Below are positions 1 through 6,994 of a stretch of DNA of 26,566 nt, one piece after another. The stretch is from a virus: positions 1 through 26,566 of IMG/VR virus record IMGVR_UViG_3300017719_005958. One strand, 5' to 3'. How positions within the stretch are numbered: position 1 is the first letter of the stretch; each line of letters opens with the position of its first letter. Under the pieces are notes generated by a model. It was not told the DNA's origin. It searched no databases and was given only the letters and a program-made list of their open reading frames with translations. Position numbers and translations under genes: made by a program.

Positions 1-10
1 ATTTAGCCAT
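1..10 (-). CDS. possible start of a gene cut by the window edge
   Basis: On the minus strand an ATG lies at 10-8, followed by GCT and AAA (Met-Ala-Lys), and the frame runs out of the window. It begins 21 bases after the stop of the lysozyme-like gene and has an A-rich leader like other starts here. The dense one-strand packing makes a gene likely, but three codons identify nothing. Confidence 0.3.
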
Positions 11-31
11 AATCTATTTTTATAATAAATA

Positions 32-619
32 TTATATGGTTATTTTATAGTTGCTAAATAATTGTAAATAATCAACTAAATCTGTCCCTAAACCATCTCT
101 AAACCTTTCACCACGTCTTAGCCATTTTTTTACATTACCCGGACCTGCTAAATGAGCAGCAGCTAATAATCCTGATTCTGTAATATATACTCCATGGATT
201 GAGGTTGCACAATACTTTCTAATTTCTCTTCTTAGAATGTGTTTATTAGATTTAAGTAGTTCTTTCATTGCTTCTTCTTGTATTTTAGGGCTATTAAGAA
301 ATTGTTCATTTGTAACATTTTCATATCCCAAATTATTTAAAGTAGCACGTCCAAACTGGTATTTACCCATGTATCCCCATCTATTTACTATATCATATCG
401 ATTTGAAGATTCACGGTAGGCTATAGCTGAAAGAAATAAATTATTAGCATTTACAATTTTTACATCTTCAACTAGGGGTTTATTTACTTCTATACTAATG
501 TTCTTTTCTTCTAGATTATTTACAGATTCTACAGGCACCCTAAACATGGGTGAAGCAGCAAATGCAGATAAAATAGAAATAAAAGAGGTAAGCAAAACTA
601 ATTCGCTTGTCTTTTTCAT
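32..619 (-). CDS. secreted lysozyme/transglycosylase-like protein
   Basis: A 195-aa protein predicted to cut peptidoglycan in the envelope. Residues 1-22 look like a signal peptide: Lys-Lys, a hydrophobic stretch, then an AFA-A cleavage-type site. A linker of about 40 residues follows. From residue 62 the sequence resembles the lysozyme-like/SLT fold: AIAYRESSNRYD holds a candidate catalytic Glu70, WGYMGKYQFG (81-90) matches the G-YQF pattern of the family, and GLLAAAHLAGPGNVKKWL (150-167) matches its C-terminal helix. The GLGTDLVDYLQLF segment is also seen in phage enzymes of this group. It lies 2 bases after the 52-aa gene and is probably cotranscribed. It could be an exported endolysin or an enzyme acting at entry or exit; no holin was recognised. 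The family call is fairly sure, the role is inferred. Confidence 0.75.
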   Translation of the reverse strand: MKKTSELVLLTSFISILSAFAASPMFRVPVESVNNLEEKNISIEVNKPLVEDVKIVNANNLFLSAIAYRESSNRYDIVNRWGYMGKYQFGRATLNNLGYENVTNEQFLNSPKIQEEAMKELLKSNKHILRREIRKYCATSIHGVYITESGLLAAAHLAGPGNVKKWLRRGERFRDGLGTDLVDYLQLFSNYKITI

Positions 620-621
620 AA

Positions 622-780
622 TTAAAAGTTTTTAAGGAAATCGCCTTTAATAGGCTTGGATTTAAGCTGTTGAGCTTTTTCATCTTTATCTAAAGTTTTA
701 GATGCTAGTTTATCTAAATGTTTAGACTTGATGTGTTCATAGTCAGTTACGATTCGAGTATGTTTTTTACTTCGTTTCAT
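622..780 (-). CDS. small basic hypothetical protein, 52 aa
   Basis: A short gene with an ATG at 780-778 directly abutting the TAG of the HNH-type gene and a TAA at 624-622, two bases before the lysozyme-like ATG. The product is very lysine-rich (begins MKRSKKHTRIV, ends KPIKGDFLKNF), lacks cysteine and hydrophobic stretches, and looks helical and hydrophilic. The exact fit between its neighbours is the main support for it being real. I recognise no family. The charge would suit nucleic-acid or protein binding, but that is only a guess. Confidence 0.6.
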   Translation of the reverse strand: MKRSKKHTRIVTDYEHIKSKHLDKLASKTLDKDEKAQQLKSKPIKGDFLKNF

Positions 781-1395
781 CTAAATTCTAGAGATATACT
801 GGTTAACATCGTCATCATCATCTCCTAAGCCTAATTCTTTTAGACGTTCAAGATGATAATCATCGACTTCCCAATCTACTTTCTCACTAGTCCCAAAATG
901 CTCTCTTGTAGACTCTATTTGTTTAACATCTTTATCATTAAAGATATCACCCACGGTGAGGAAATAATGATTGTAACACAGTAACTCTATGTTTTCAAGG
1001 AGGAAGTTTGATTTGTTTCCATCCTTGAAATGCAACAATAGGGGCATTTTATAATCTAAGACCCTACGTTCTTTGAAACCACACATTGAGCATTGCTCGG
1101 ATAAATATCCCTCTTCTATTAAACGATACTTAATTTTTGCAGGTTTGAAATGTGCCGCTGAAACTTTACCCTCAATAATGTCCATCAAGGCCGGTTTTTT
1201 ACCGCGCCCTTTGAGGAATTTAGGTATACCTCTTCCACTTTGATTTGTATGGCTATCAAAAATACCATACATTTTTGCATATCGTTTGTAATGTTGATAT
1301 GAAACATGCAAATATCTTGCAGCAGCGGCATTAGATCTCGTTTGAGATTGAGCTGCTTCTATTTGTTGTTTAGAAAGCGGTTTAGGTTTAGGCAA
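781..1395 (-). CDS. HNH-type zinc protein with N-terminal helix-turn-helix-like region
   Basis: A 204-aa protein. Residues 8-45 contain an Ala-rich helical segment (NAAAARYLHVSYQHYKRYAK) resembling a DNA-binding helix-turn-helix. Residues 102-146 resemble an HNH nuclease core: CSMCG (C102, C105), then LHFKDGN with His122, LLENIELLC with Asn135, and C140-x-x-H143. In typical phage HNH proteins the last zinc pair is CxxC; here it is CxxH. The C-terminus is acidic (GDDDDD). The start is TTG at 1395-1393: the first in-frame ATG is Met42, inside the helix-turn-helix-like region, and the upstream gene stops five bases before the TTG. It could be a nicking or homing-type nuclease, or a DNA-binding protein that has lost cleavage. 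No intron or group-specific target is visible. Confidence 0.6.
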   Translation of the reverse strand: MPKPKPLSKQQIEAAQSQTRSNAAAARYLHVSYQHYKRYAKMYGIFDSHTNQSGRGIPKFLKGRGKKPALMDIIEGKVSAAHFKPAKIKYRLIEEGYLSEQCSMCGFKERRVLDYKMPLLLHFKDGNKSNFLLENIELLCYNHYFLTVGDIFNDKDVKQIESTREHFGTSEKVDWEVDDYHLERLKELGLGDDDDDVNQYISRI

Positions 1396-1400
1396 AACTT

Positions 1401-1751
1401 TTATTCTTCTATTGAACTATTATTAATAATTCTAAAAGGTCCTTGGAGGTTTCTTTCATCGTCATCATAACTTTGTACTTCAGGTGTAGTAGGATTAAGT
1501 TTATTCGAATTAAGAATATCATCTTGTTCAGTATGTTTTAGATATTCATCTTCTTCCATTATAACTACATCTGTCCAAGTGTGATCTCCACTACCAAATT
1601 GAACTGGTATTCCTCGTTTTGTTCCTACTGTAGAACAATTTACACAAAAATCATACCCATATTGGGTAAATCTAAGTTCGGGCATATCAGCCCCACATTT
1701 AGAACACGGAATCATTTTCACTGCTATTGGATTTTGAATTGTCAAACACAT
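1401..1751 (-). CDS. zinc-ribbon protein, function unknown
   Basis: A 116-aa protein with a four-cysteine zinc ribbon: C16-x2-C19 and C36-x2-C39 with a Tyr/Phe-rich loop between, followed by a basic GTKRGIP turn. This recalls the zinc finger of DksA/TraR-type proteins and small phage transcription-associated ribbons. The rest (50-116) is acidic, with many Asp, Glu and Asn and no clear fold. The ATG at 1751 is chosen because AAAGG lies about 10 bases upstream, one of the few Shine-Dalgarno-like sequences here; Met13 would also keep the whole ribbon. It follows the only gap in this part of the window and may be the first gene of a transcript running into the HNH, 52-aa and lysozyme-like genes. 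A regulator is possible, not shown. Confidence 0.6.
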   Translation of the reverse strand: MCLTIQNPIAVKMIPCSKCGADMPELRFTQYGYDFCVNCSTVGTKRGIPVQFGSGDHTWTDVVIMEEDEYLKHTEQDDILNSNKLNPTTPEVQSYDDDERNLQGPFRIINNSSIEE

Positions 1752-1798
1752 AAATATATAACCTTTTAAAATTTATATGTAAATATACGAAAAAATAG
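1752..1798 (-). promoter_or_regulatory. candidate promoter region ahead of the zinc-ribbon gene
   Basis: One of very few non-coding gaps (47 bases), extremely AT-rich. On the minus strand it contains TATAAATT (1777-1770), one base from the T4 late-promoter core TATAAATA, then AAAAGG about 10 bases before the ATG. Its position after the glycosyltransferase block and before lysis-type genes suits a transcription start, but chance matches are common in such AT-rich DNA. Confidence 0.3.
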
Positions 1799-3070
1799 TT
1801 AATAAACCAAGTATTTATGCTCTTTATTTAGTAGTGGATTAAAGGTTTTAATTTTATCTTTAATTATATTTTGTTTTTTATTTATAATAATAGTAAACCC
1901 ATTATACTTATATGTTCCTTCATCATATTGGTGAATGATATGTTGGAGATTTAAAATAACATCATTAAAATTATTTTGGGTAATGTTAGATAAACTAAAT
2001 TTAATAATAATATCTCCTTTGCTATCACCTATTCTAATATAATCCTTTAAATTCTCAACATTGTACATGTAAGAGTATTCATTCCAGTTATTATCACTAA
2101 AATTAAGAAGTTGATTAGCATAAATGTGCTCATCTTGGTTTATAAATTTATTATAAAATGAAATTTCATTAATATAATTTACATTAAAAAATGTTGATAT
2201 CATTTTAAATGTATCAAAATTATTATTATCAATTTCGATTTCTGAATTTATATTATAGTAGTAATTATTTGGTTTGCCATGGCTAAACCCACCCCATTTT
2301 TTGTTAATACGAGACATTTCAACTAAATCTGCCTGTTGTTGTAATGCCGCTCTTGCTTGTGCTTTTGAATTTTCTTTATTATGCCAATCTTTTCCTCTAC
2401 TAGAAACACAAGTAAAATGATAAACTAAAGCATCCCAAGTTTGAACTATTTTATTTCCATCCAATATTAGTCTATTTAAAACATCAGAATCTTCTCTTGA
2501 ACGTCTAAACCTAGTATCATGGCCCCCTATACTATTCCAAACTTTTTTATACATTGTAAAAGGAGCAAAAAAGTATTCTGTTTGTTTTTCTTCTCTATTG
2601 TGTTCACACCAATCTAAAAACATTTCATATTGAAAATCCTCAGGTGATAATCCAAAGTCAATAGTATGTTTTTCTAAACCAGGACCATGTAAAGGTGGTT
2701 CTATTCTAGTACTAGATAATATCATATTATCTTTTATGTGTTTACTAATATTTACGTCATAATTTTTACTAATTACCATATCTGATTGAAGATAAGAAAC
2801 AATGTCATTAGACGCGAATTCAAACATTTCATTAATATTCCTGGCATAACCATAACATACCGGAAGTGGGTTTTTGAGTATATTAAGATTTGGAAATATT
2901 TGTTTTTGTTCTAATAACCATTCAAAAGTACCTTGATTATCTGAATCTATGAAAACTACAATTTCATGTTCTAGTGTTGATAAATTATCTTGTAATGATT
3001 TAAATAATAACTTAATATAATCTAACTCATTTACAGCAGTATTAATGCAAAAACTAATTAAGTGCTTCAT
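1799..3070 (-). CDS. GT2/GT-A family glycosyltransferase with C-terminal extension
   Basis: A 423-aa cytosolic protein. Residues 1-230 look like a GT-A nucleotide-sugar transferase: an N-terminal beta-strand MKHLISFCINTA, the acidic strand VVFIDSDN (38-45), the metal-site strand YLQSDMVI (93-100) in the position of the usual DXD, a YFFAPFTMY acceptor-type segment, and SREDSDVLNRL with the ED pair often found before the last catalytic helix. Residues 270-423 are Asn/Ile-rich and match nothing I know; they may bind the acceptor. No membrane segment is present. It is the last gene of the sugar block and overlaps the upstream epimerase gene by 17 bases, so translation is probably coupled. Sugar donor and acceptor cannot be read from the sequence. 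Confidence 0.75.
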   Translation of the reverse strand: MKHLISFCINTAVNELDYIKLLFKSLQDNLSTLEHEIVVFIDSDNQGTFEWLLEQKQIFPNLNILKNPLPVCYGYARNINEMFEFASNDIVSYLQSDMVISKNYDVNISKHIKDNMILSSTRIEPPLHGPGLEKHTIDFGLSPEDFQYEMFLDWCEHNREEKQTEYFFAPFTMYKKVWNSIGGHDTRFRRSREDSDVLNRLILDGNKIVQTWDALVYHFTCVSSRGKDWHNKENSKAQARAALQQQADLVEMSRINKKWGGFSHGKPNNYYYNINSEIEIDNNNFDTFKMISTFFNVNYINEISFYNKFINQDEHIYANQLLNFSDNNWNEYSYMYNVENLKDYIRIGDSKGDIIIKFSLSNITQNNFNDVILNLQHIIHQYDEGTYKYNGFTIIINKKQNIIKDKIKTFNPLLNKEHKYLVY

Positions 3071-3815
3071 ATACTTTTTTTATACCTTGTTTTAATCCAA
3101 TATAATTTAATGAATTTAATTTAAATTCCCCAGTATATTTATTTGCTAATCCATCTTGGGTAATTTTAATAGGGCACCTATAATCTGAAAGTTCATTTAT
3201 TATATTAGCTATTTCTTGTAAATTATATGATTTAGAATAACAACAATCAATATGTTTATAAAGTATAGGTTTAGTAATTACTTCTTTTATTATTTGAATT
3301 AAGTCATCTATATAAATAAAATCCATTACTTTGTTTTGGTGGATTTGTAATGGTTCTTTGTTTATATAACGTTTAACATTTGCTTTAATAAAACGAGTAT
3401 CCCATTCATCTTCTCCAAATACCCCAAAAATACGTAAATTAACAAAATAGGGATGTTGTTGTATTATTTTATCAATTATGTTTTTACTTAACCCATAGGG
3501 ATCAGTTGGAAAACCTACTTCAGCTCCAGACCCAAAATTAATAAAACATTTAAATTTATCTTGATTTGCTAGTAAGTTGTAAAACATTAAAATGTTTTTA
3601 TAAAATATATCCCCATCATCAACTTTTAAACGACTGCCTCCTACTATTGCTGTGTGAATTACTGCATCAAATTGTTTATCAGCAAACCATTTATTGGTTT
3701 CTTCTCTATTAGTTAAATCAAAATCTTCTCGTCCAATACTAGTAATTGTGTAATCTAATTTTTTAATTAAATTACGACCTATAAACCCATTTTTTCCTGT
3801 TATTAATACTTTCAT
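3054..3815 (-). CDS. NAD(P)-dependent epimerase/dehydratase (extended SDR)
   Basis: A 253-aa nucleotide-sugar-modifying enzyme of the extended short-chain dehydrogenase family. The Rossmann motif GKNGFIG lies at 7-13, the catalytic Tyr and Lys are in YGLSK (Tyr107, Lys111), and FINFGSGAEVG (91-101) is the strand carrying the Ser of the triad. The DAVIHTAIVGG strand after the first half is also typical. It is somewhat shorter than usual (about 300 aa), with a trimmed C-terminal substrate domain. The general look is closest to GDP-fucose synthase/WcaG-type reductases and epimerases, but the substrate is not certain. The stop overlaps the next gene and the start overlaps the upstream transketolase half by ATGA, placing it in one coupled series with the RmlB-like gene. 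Confidence 0.8.
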   Translation of the reverse strand: MKVLITGKNGFIGRNLIKKLDYTITSIGREDFDLTNREETNKWFADKQFDAVIHTAIVGGSRLKVDDGDIFYKNILMFYNLLANQDKFKCFINFGSGAEVGFPTDPYGLSKNIIDKIIQQHPYFVNLRIFGVFGEDEWDTRFIKANVKRYINKEPLQIHQNKVMDFIYIDDLIQIIKEVITKPILYKHIDCCYSKSYNLQEIANIINELSDYRCPIKITQDGLANKYTGEFKLNSLNYIGLKQGIKKVYEALN

Positions 3816-4282
3816 CTACTTAAATTCAAATAACTAGGTTTTTGATTGCCTATAAATTTTTTAAATATAGATTTTTCAAACGTTTCAGGTTTATATAAGA
3901 TAATATTCTTAAATATGCTCATTACTTCTATATCTTCTTCTGCCCAATGAGAAAATCCTAAATATCCATAATCCTTATCTCTACCCCCACCTACTAATTT
4001 TACTGGGATTTGTTCATTATTTAAATAATTTCTAATCCACTCAAAGGGACGGTATAATACAAAAGGAGTAATTGAGTATACAATTGGAATTTTTCCTTCC
4101 ATAGCTAAACCTACAGCAGTACCTAATAATAATTGTTCTGAGGATAAAGTATTAATAAATCTATCAGGATAATCTATTTTGATTCTATCCCAAAGTCCAT
4201 ATCCTAAATCACCAGTTAACAAATAAATTTTTTCATTTATTGCCATTTCATTATGTAACAGTTCTGCAAATTGTTTTCTCAT
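3812..4282 (-). CDS. transketolase-like, pyrimidine-binding half
   Basis: A 156-aa protein matching the middle (pyrimidine-binding) domain of transketolases. It shows the LLTGDLGYG strand (21-29), FINTLSSEQLLLGTAVGLAM with candidate Glu49 that would contact the thiamine diphosphate aminopyrimidine, the IPIVYSITPF strand, and GYLGFSHWAEEDIEVM, the counterpart of the G-x-T-H-x-x-x-E-D segment. The third transketolase domain is absent. It should pair with the product of the adjacent gene (4279-4887), overlapping it by ATGA, to make a complete thiamine site at the interface. Such split transketolases are known in bacteria and in some surface-sugar clusters. Here the pair probably transfers a two-carbon unit, in sugar synthesis rather than in the central pentose pathway; that role is inferred from context. 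Confidence 0.8.
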   Translation of the reverse strand: MRKQFAELLHNEMAINEKIYLLTGDLGYGLWDRIKIDYPDRFINTLSSEQLLLGTAVGLAMEGKIPIVYSITPFVLYRPFEWIRNYLNNEQIPVKLVGGGRDKDYGYLGFSHWAEEDIEVMSIFKNIILYKPETFEKSIFKKFIGNQKPSYLNLSR

Positions 4283-4887
4283 ATTGTATTGTAATCTTCT
4301 TTACTCATTACATGGTAGTGGGCATTTATTCCTTTTAAAAATGGAGTTTGATTAACAGTAGTATAATGCAAATTAATATTAGGTAAAAAAGATTTTAGGC
4401 GATTTGATAAATATTCTGGATCTACTTTATCATAAGCAGCGTATCCATTTATATTAACATGAACTTCAATATTATTAACTGGGTGTTCTTTAATAAAACG
4501 TAATGATTCCCAAATTGAGCCCTCAGCACATTCCCCATCACTAATTAGAACATATACTTTACGTTTTGGATTTGCTATAGCTCTTCCAACTGCAACTGTA
4601 ATTCCTGTACCTAAGCTGCCAGTAGAACAATATATTTTGTCTTTTTCTGATCTATGAGGATGGCCTCCATATTTTTTAAATAATTCTTCTGCATTTTTAC
4701 CTTCATATTTTTCTAATATTACATAAAGTGCTAAAGCAGCGTGACCTGAGGATAAAATAAATATGTCATTTTTATCTTTTTGGGTATAAATTTTATCTAT
4801 AATGTTAACACTAGATAAATAAGACCCTAAATGTGATAATTTATTTTTATAAGCTATTTCTAGTATACGTTTTTTTAAATCTACCAT
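4279..4887 (-). CDS. transketolase-like, thiamine-diphosphate-binding half
   Basis: A 202-aa protein matching the N-terminal domain of transketolases. FILSSGHAALALY (43-55) matches the substrate/thiamine helix, GGHPHR (74-79) the histidine-containing loop, and STGSLGTGITVAVG (88-101) the G-S-L-G-x-G motif. SDGECAEGSIWESL (116-129) with NINGY (145-149) is the metal and diphosphate motif. The usual GDGE is SDGE here, a change at the first Gly, and the Asp before the Asn-Gly is Asn. At 202 aa it is shorter than stand-alone N-terminal halves (about 270-280 aa), mostly at its C-terminal end. Its partner is the next gene downstream. Start ATG at 4887 overlaps the end of the RmlB-like gene. Confidence 0.8.
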   Translation of the reverse strand: MVDLKKRILEIAYKNKLSHLGSYLSSVNIIDKIYTQKDKNDIFILSSGHAALALYVILEKYEGKNAEELFKKYGGHPHRSEKDKIYCSTGSLGTGITVAVGRAIANPKRKVYVLISDGECAEGSIWESLRFIKEHPVNNIEVHVNINGYAAYDKVDPEYLSNRLKSFLPNINLHYTTVNQTPFLKGINAHYHVMSKEDYNTI

Positions 4888-5867
4888 ATAAAGTTATTTT
4901 TATAATAATCTACTATAGAAGGTAATTCATTATCAAATATAGCTTTTGGTTCCCAACCTAATGCTCTTAATTTATCATCATTTAAAGCATACCTTACGTC
5001 TTGACCTTGTCTAGAATAGGATAAATCTAAAAATTGATCTATATCTTCATTATAATATGGGAATGTCTCTTTTAAAGATTCATCCTGACCATGATATAAT
5101 GTAATAATTTTATTAACAGTATCCAAATTAGTTTGTTCAAAACCACCACAAATATTATATATTTCATTTTTAACTCCGGATTCAATAATAGTAATTATAG
5201 CATTAGCTGTATCCTGAGCATGTAACCAATTTCTTGTTGGGGCTCCATTATTATGTAAGGGAATTTTTTTACCCAAACTTAAGTATTTAATAGACTTAGG
5301 TATTAATTTTTCTACATATTGACCAATACCATAATTATTAGTTGGTCTAATAATTACATAAGGTAAATTATAAGTACGCCCCCAAGCTGTTATTAATTGA
5401 TCAGCGGCTGCTTTAGTTGCAGAATAAGGGTTAGAAGGTTTTAATATATCAGTTTCAATATGTTCTCCCTCTGTTATGTCACCATATACTTCATCAGTTG
5501 AAAAATGTAATAATATGGGTTTAACTTTACCTTCTGCTCTGTAATTCCTAATTAATTCGAGTATATTATGAACCCCATTTACATTAGAATGTAAAAAATC
5601 TTCACTTTTAACTATAGAATTACCTACATGGGTTTCAGCAGCAGTATTAATAATATAATCACATTCATATAAAAATTTTAAATCATTAATATCTGCTTCT
5701 TCAAAACAAAAGTTTGGGTGATATAAAAATTCATTATAAGCATCAGGAAAGTAAGCATAGGTCATTTTATCAACACCCCTAACTTGCCATCCTTTTTTTA
5801 AACATTCTCTAGTAACATAGCTTCCTATAAAACCAAAACAACCAGTTACATATACTATTTTTTTCAT
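4881..5867 (-). CDS. rmlB: dTDP-glucose 4,6-dehydratase-like enzyme
   Basis: A 328-aa extended SDR enzyme expected to convert an NDP-hexose (dTDP-glucose in the family) to its 4-keto-6-deoxy form. It has the NAD motif GCFGFIG (9-15), NTAAETHV (74-81), the catalytic HFSTDEVYG (Thr124, Asp125, Glu126), YSATK (Tyr148, Lys152), and NNYGIGQYVEKLIP, close to the RmlB signature. Length is normal. The usual HVDRS is HVGNS, so nucleotide or sugar selectivity may differ; a CDP- or GDP-sugar substrate cannot be excluded. It is the gateway enzyme for deoxy sugars and lies just upstream of the split transketolase, in the same block as an RfbH/ColD-like PLP enzyme. No RmlC or RmlD was recognised, so the product is probably not rhamnose. 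Confidence 0.85.
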   Translation of the reverse strand: MKKIVYVTGCFGFIGSYVTRECLKKGWQVRGVDKMTYAYFPDAYNEFLYHPNFCFEEADINDLKFLYECDYIINTAAETHVGNSIVKSEDFLHSNVNGVHNILELIRNYRAEGKVKPILLHFSTDEVYGDITEGEHIETDILKPSNPYSATKAAADQLITAWGRTYNLPYVIIRPTNNYGIGQYVEKLIPKSIKYLSLGKKIPLHNNGAPTRNWLHAQDTANAIITIIESGVKNEIYNICGGFEQTNLDTVNKIITLYHGQDESLKETFPYYNEDIDQFLDLSYSRQGQDVRYALNDDKLRALGWEPKAIFDNELPSIVDYYKNNFIW

Positions 5868-5873
5868 ATAAAC

Positions 5874-6308
5874 TTATTTATTATAATATTTTATTTTATC
5901 TGAACAAATCCCTATACATTGTGAGATTTCTTCATTATTATACTCAGGCATTACTGCTATACTTTCAGGTACAGGTTGTTTACCTGGAAATACCCAATAA
6001 TATCCTTTAGAAGTAAGAATAACATCATCGGTTTGATGGAAAAAGTAATTATAATCTGTATTTTTAAAATAAGAAAAAGTGATTAAATCTTTACAGTGTA
6101 TCCATAATTTAGATTTTCTATCTTTTAACCAACTTAAATCTATTTTATATTGAGGAAAATCATGACCCAAATATAATTTATTTTCTACTACTCTAATATC
6201 ACATTCAACATCATACCCTTGTTCTAATGCTTGGTCCAAATAAATAGGATTATTTTCATTAGACAAATCTTTACCATTTATATTTCCTCTATGTGATATT
6301 AAAATCAT
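5874..6308 (-). CDS. GDPD-like phosphodiesterase domain protein
   Basis: A 144-aa protein resembling the N-terminal half of glycerophosphodiester phosphodiesterases (PLC-like TIM barrel). It has ISHRG with His6 and Arg7, YDVECDIR with Glu35 and Asp37, and LGHD with His49, the expected metal and catalytic pattern. The usual family is about 230-260 aa, so the barrel appears shortened, and the C-terminal part (residues 60-144) is not clearly alignable. Short GDPD-like proteins occur in surface-polysaccharide loci. It may remove or process a phospho-linked group on a sugar or glycan; the substrate is unknown. Its start overlaps the methyltransferase stop by ATGA. Confidence 0.65.
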   Translation of the reverse strand: MILISHRGNINGKDLSNENNPIYLDQALEQGYDVECDIRVVENKLYLGHDFPQYKIDLSWLKDRKSKLWIHCKDLITFSYFKNTDYNYFFHQTDDVILTSKGYYWVFPGKQPVPESIAVMPEYNNEEISQCIGICSDKIKYYNK

Positions 6309-6994
6309 AATGGTTTATAAGCTTTTACATAAACCCATGATGGATGTCCTTTATCCGAAAATGTTTCTTTTACGTAAGTTTCTATATTAACAAATCCTAT
6401 ATTAGTTAAATCTTCTGTAATTTCAGATTCACTTTGTACTCTTACATCATGAGCTGAATTTGTACCTCTGGCCTCATAAATGTTTTCATAATAACCAGAT
6501 CTAATTTCTCCTTCATTAATATTTTTACCATACCCCATTTGAAATGAAAATAAACCTCCAGGTTTAAGGGTTCTAAGTAAATCTGTTATTAAAGATTTTC
6601 TAATATCATAAACAGGAATATGTTGAAGGGCAATTGTTGACATAATAAAATCATACTCGTTGCTATTTAATTCAGATACATCAACTCCATTATTTACATA
6701 CCAATTACTATTTTGAGTCTTATTTTTTTCATTACAATATACAATGTTAGCTTCTGAGATGTCAATACCATCTACCCTTTTCCAATTACAAAGAGATAAC
6801 ATATTGGTTACATTTCTACCTTTACCACAAGCAAAGTCTAAACCAACTTTATCTTCCCATTTTTCTTTATCTTTTAAATCACTTAAAAGTATATCCCAAT
6901 AATTAGGGTTGTCATTATGTTCAGGGTGATTAGTAGTACCACTACTATAAGCACCTTTTTGCATTTTAGTATACTGATTGCTGCTATTTACCAT
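6305..6994 (-). CDS. class I SAM-dependent methyltransferase
   Basis: A 229-aa protein with a Rossmann-type methyltransferase core. Motif I is VGLDFACGKGRN (50-61), the acidic residue after strand 2 is in VDGIDIS, motif IV-like NEYDFIMSTIALQHI follows, and LKPGGLFSFQMGYG matches the post-IV strand. Among relatives this pattern is common in small-molecule and sugar methyltransferases. The N-terminal 30 residues are polar and may be a lid. Within the sugar block it most likely O- or N-methylates a nucleotide sugar or glycan. Target atom not predictable; a protein or DNA target is less likely but not excluded. Confidence 0.8.
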   Translation of the reverse strand: MVNSSNQYTKMQKGAYSSGTTNHPEHNDNPNYWDILLSDLKDKEKWEDKVGLDFACGKGRNVTNMLSLCNWKRVDGIDISEANIVYCNEKNKTQNSNWYVNNGVDVSELNSNEYDFIMSTIALQHIPVYDIRKSLITDLLRTLKPGGLFSFQMGYGKNINEGEIRSGYYENIYEARGTNSAHDVRVQSESEITEDLTNIGFVNIETYVKETFSDKGHPSWVYVKAYKPL

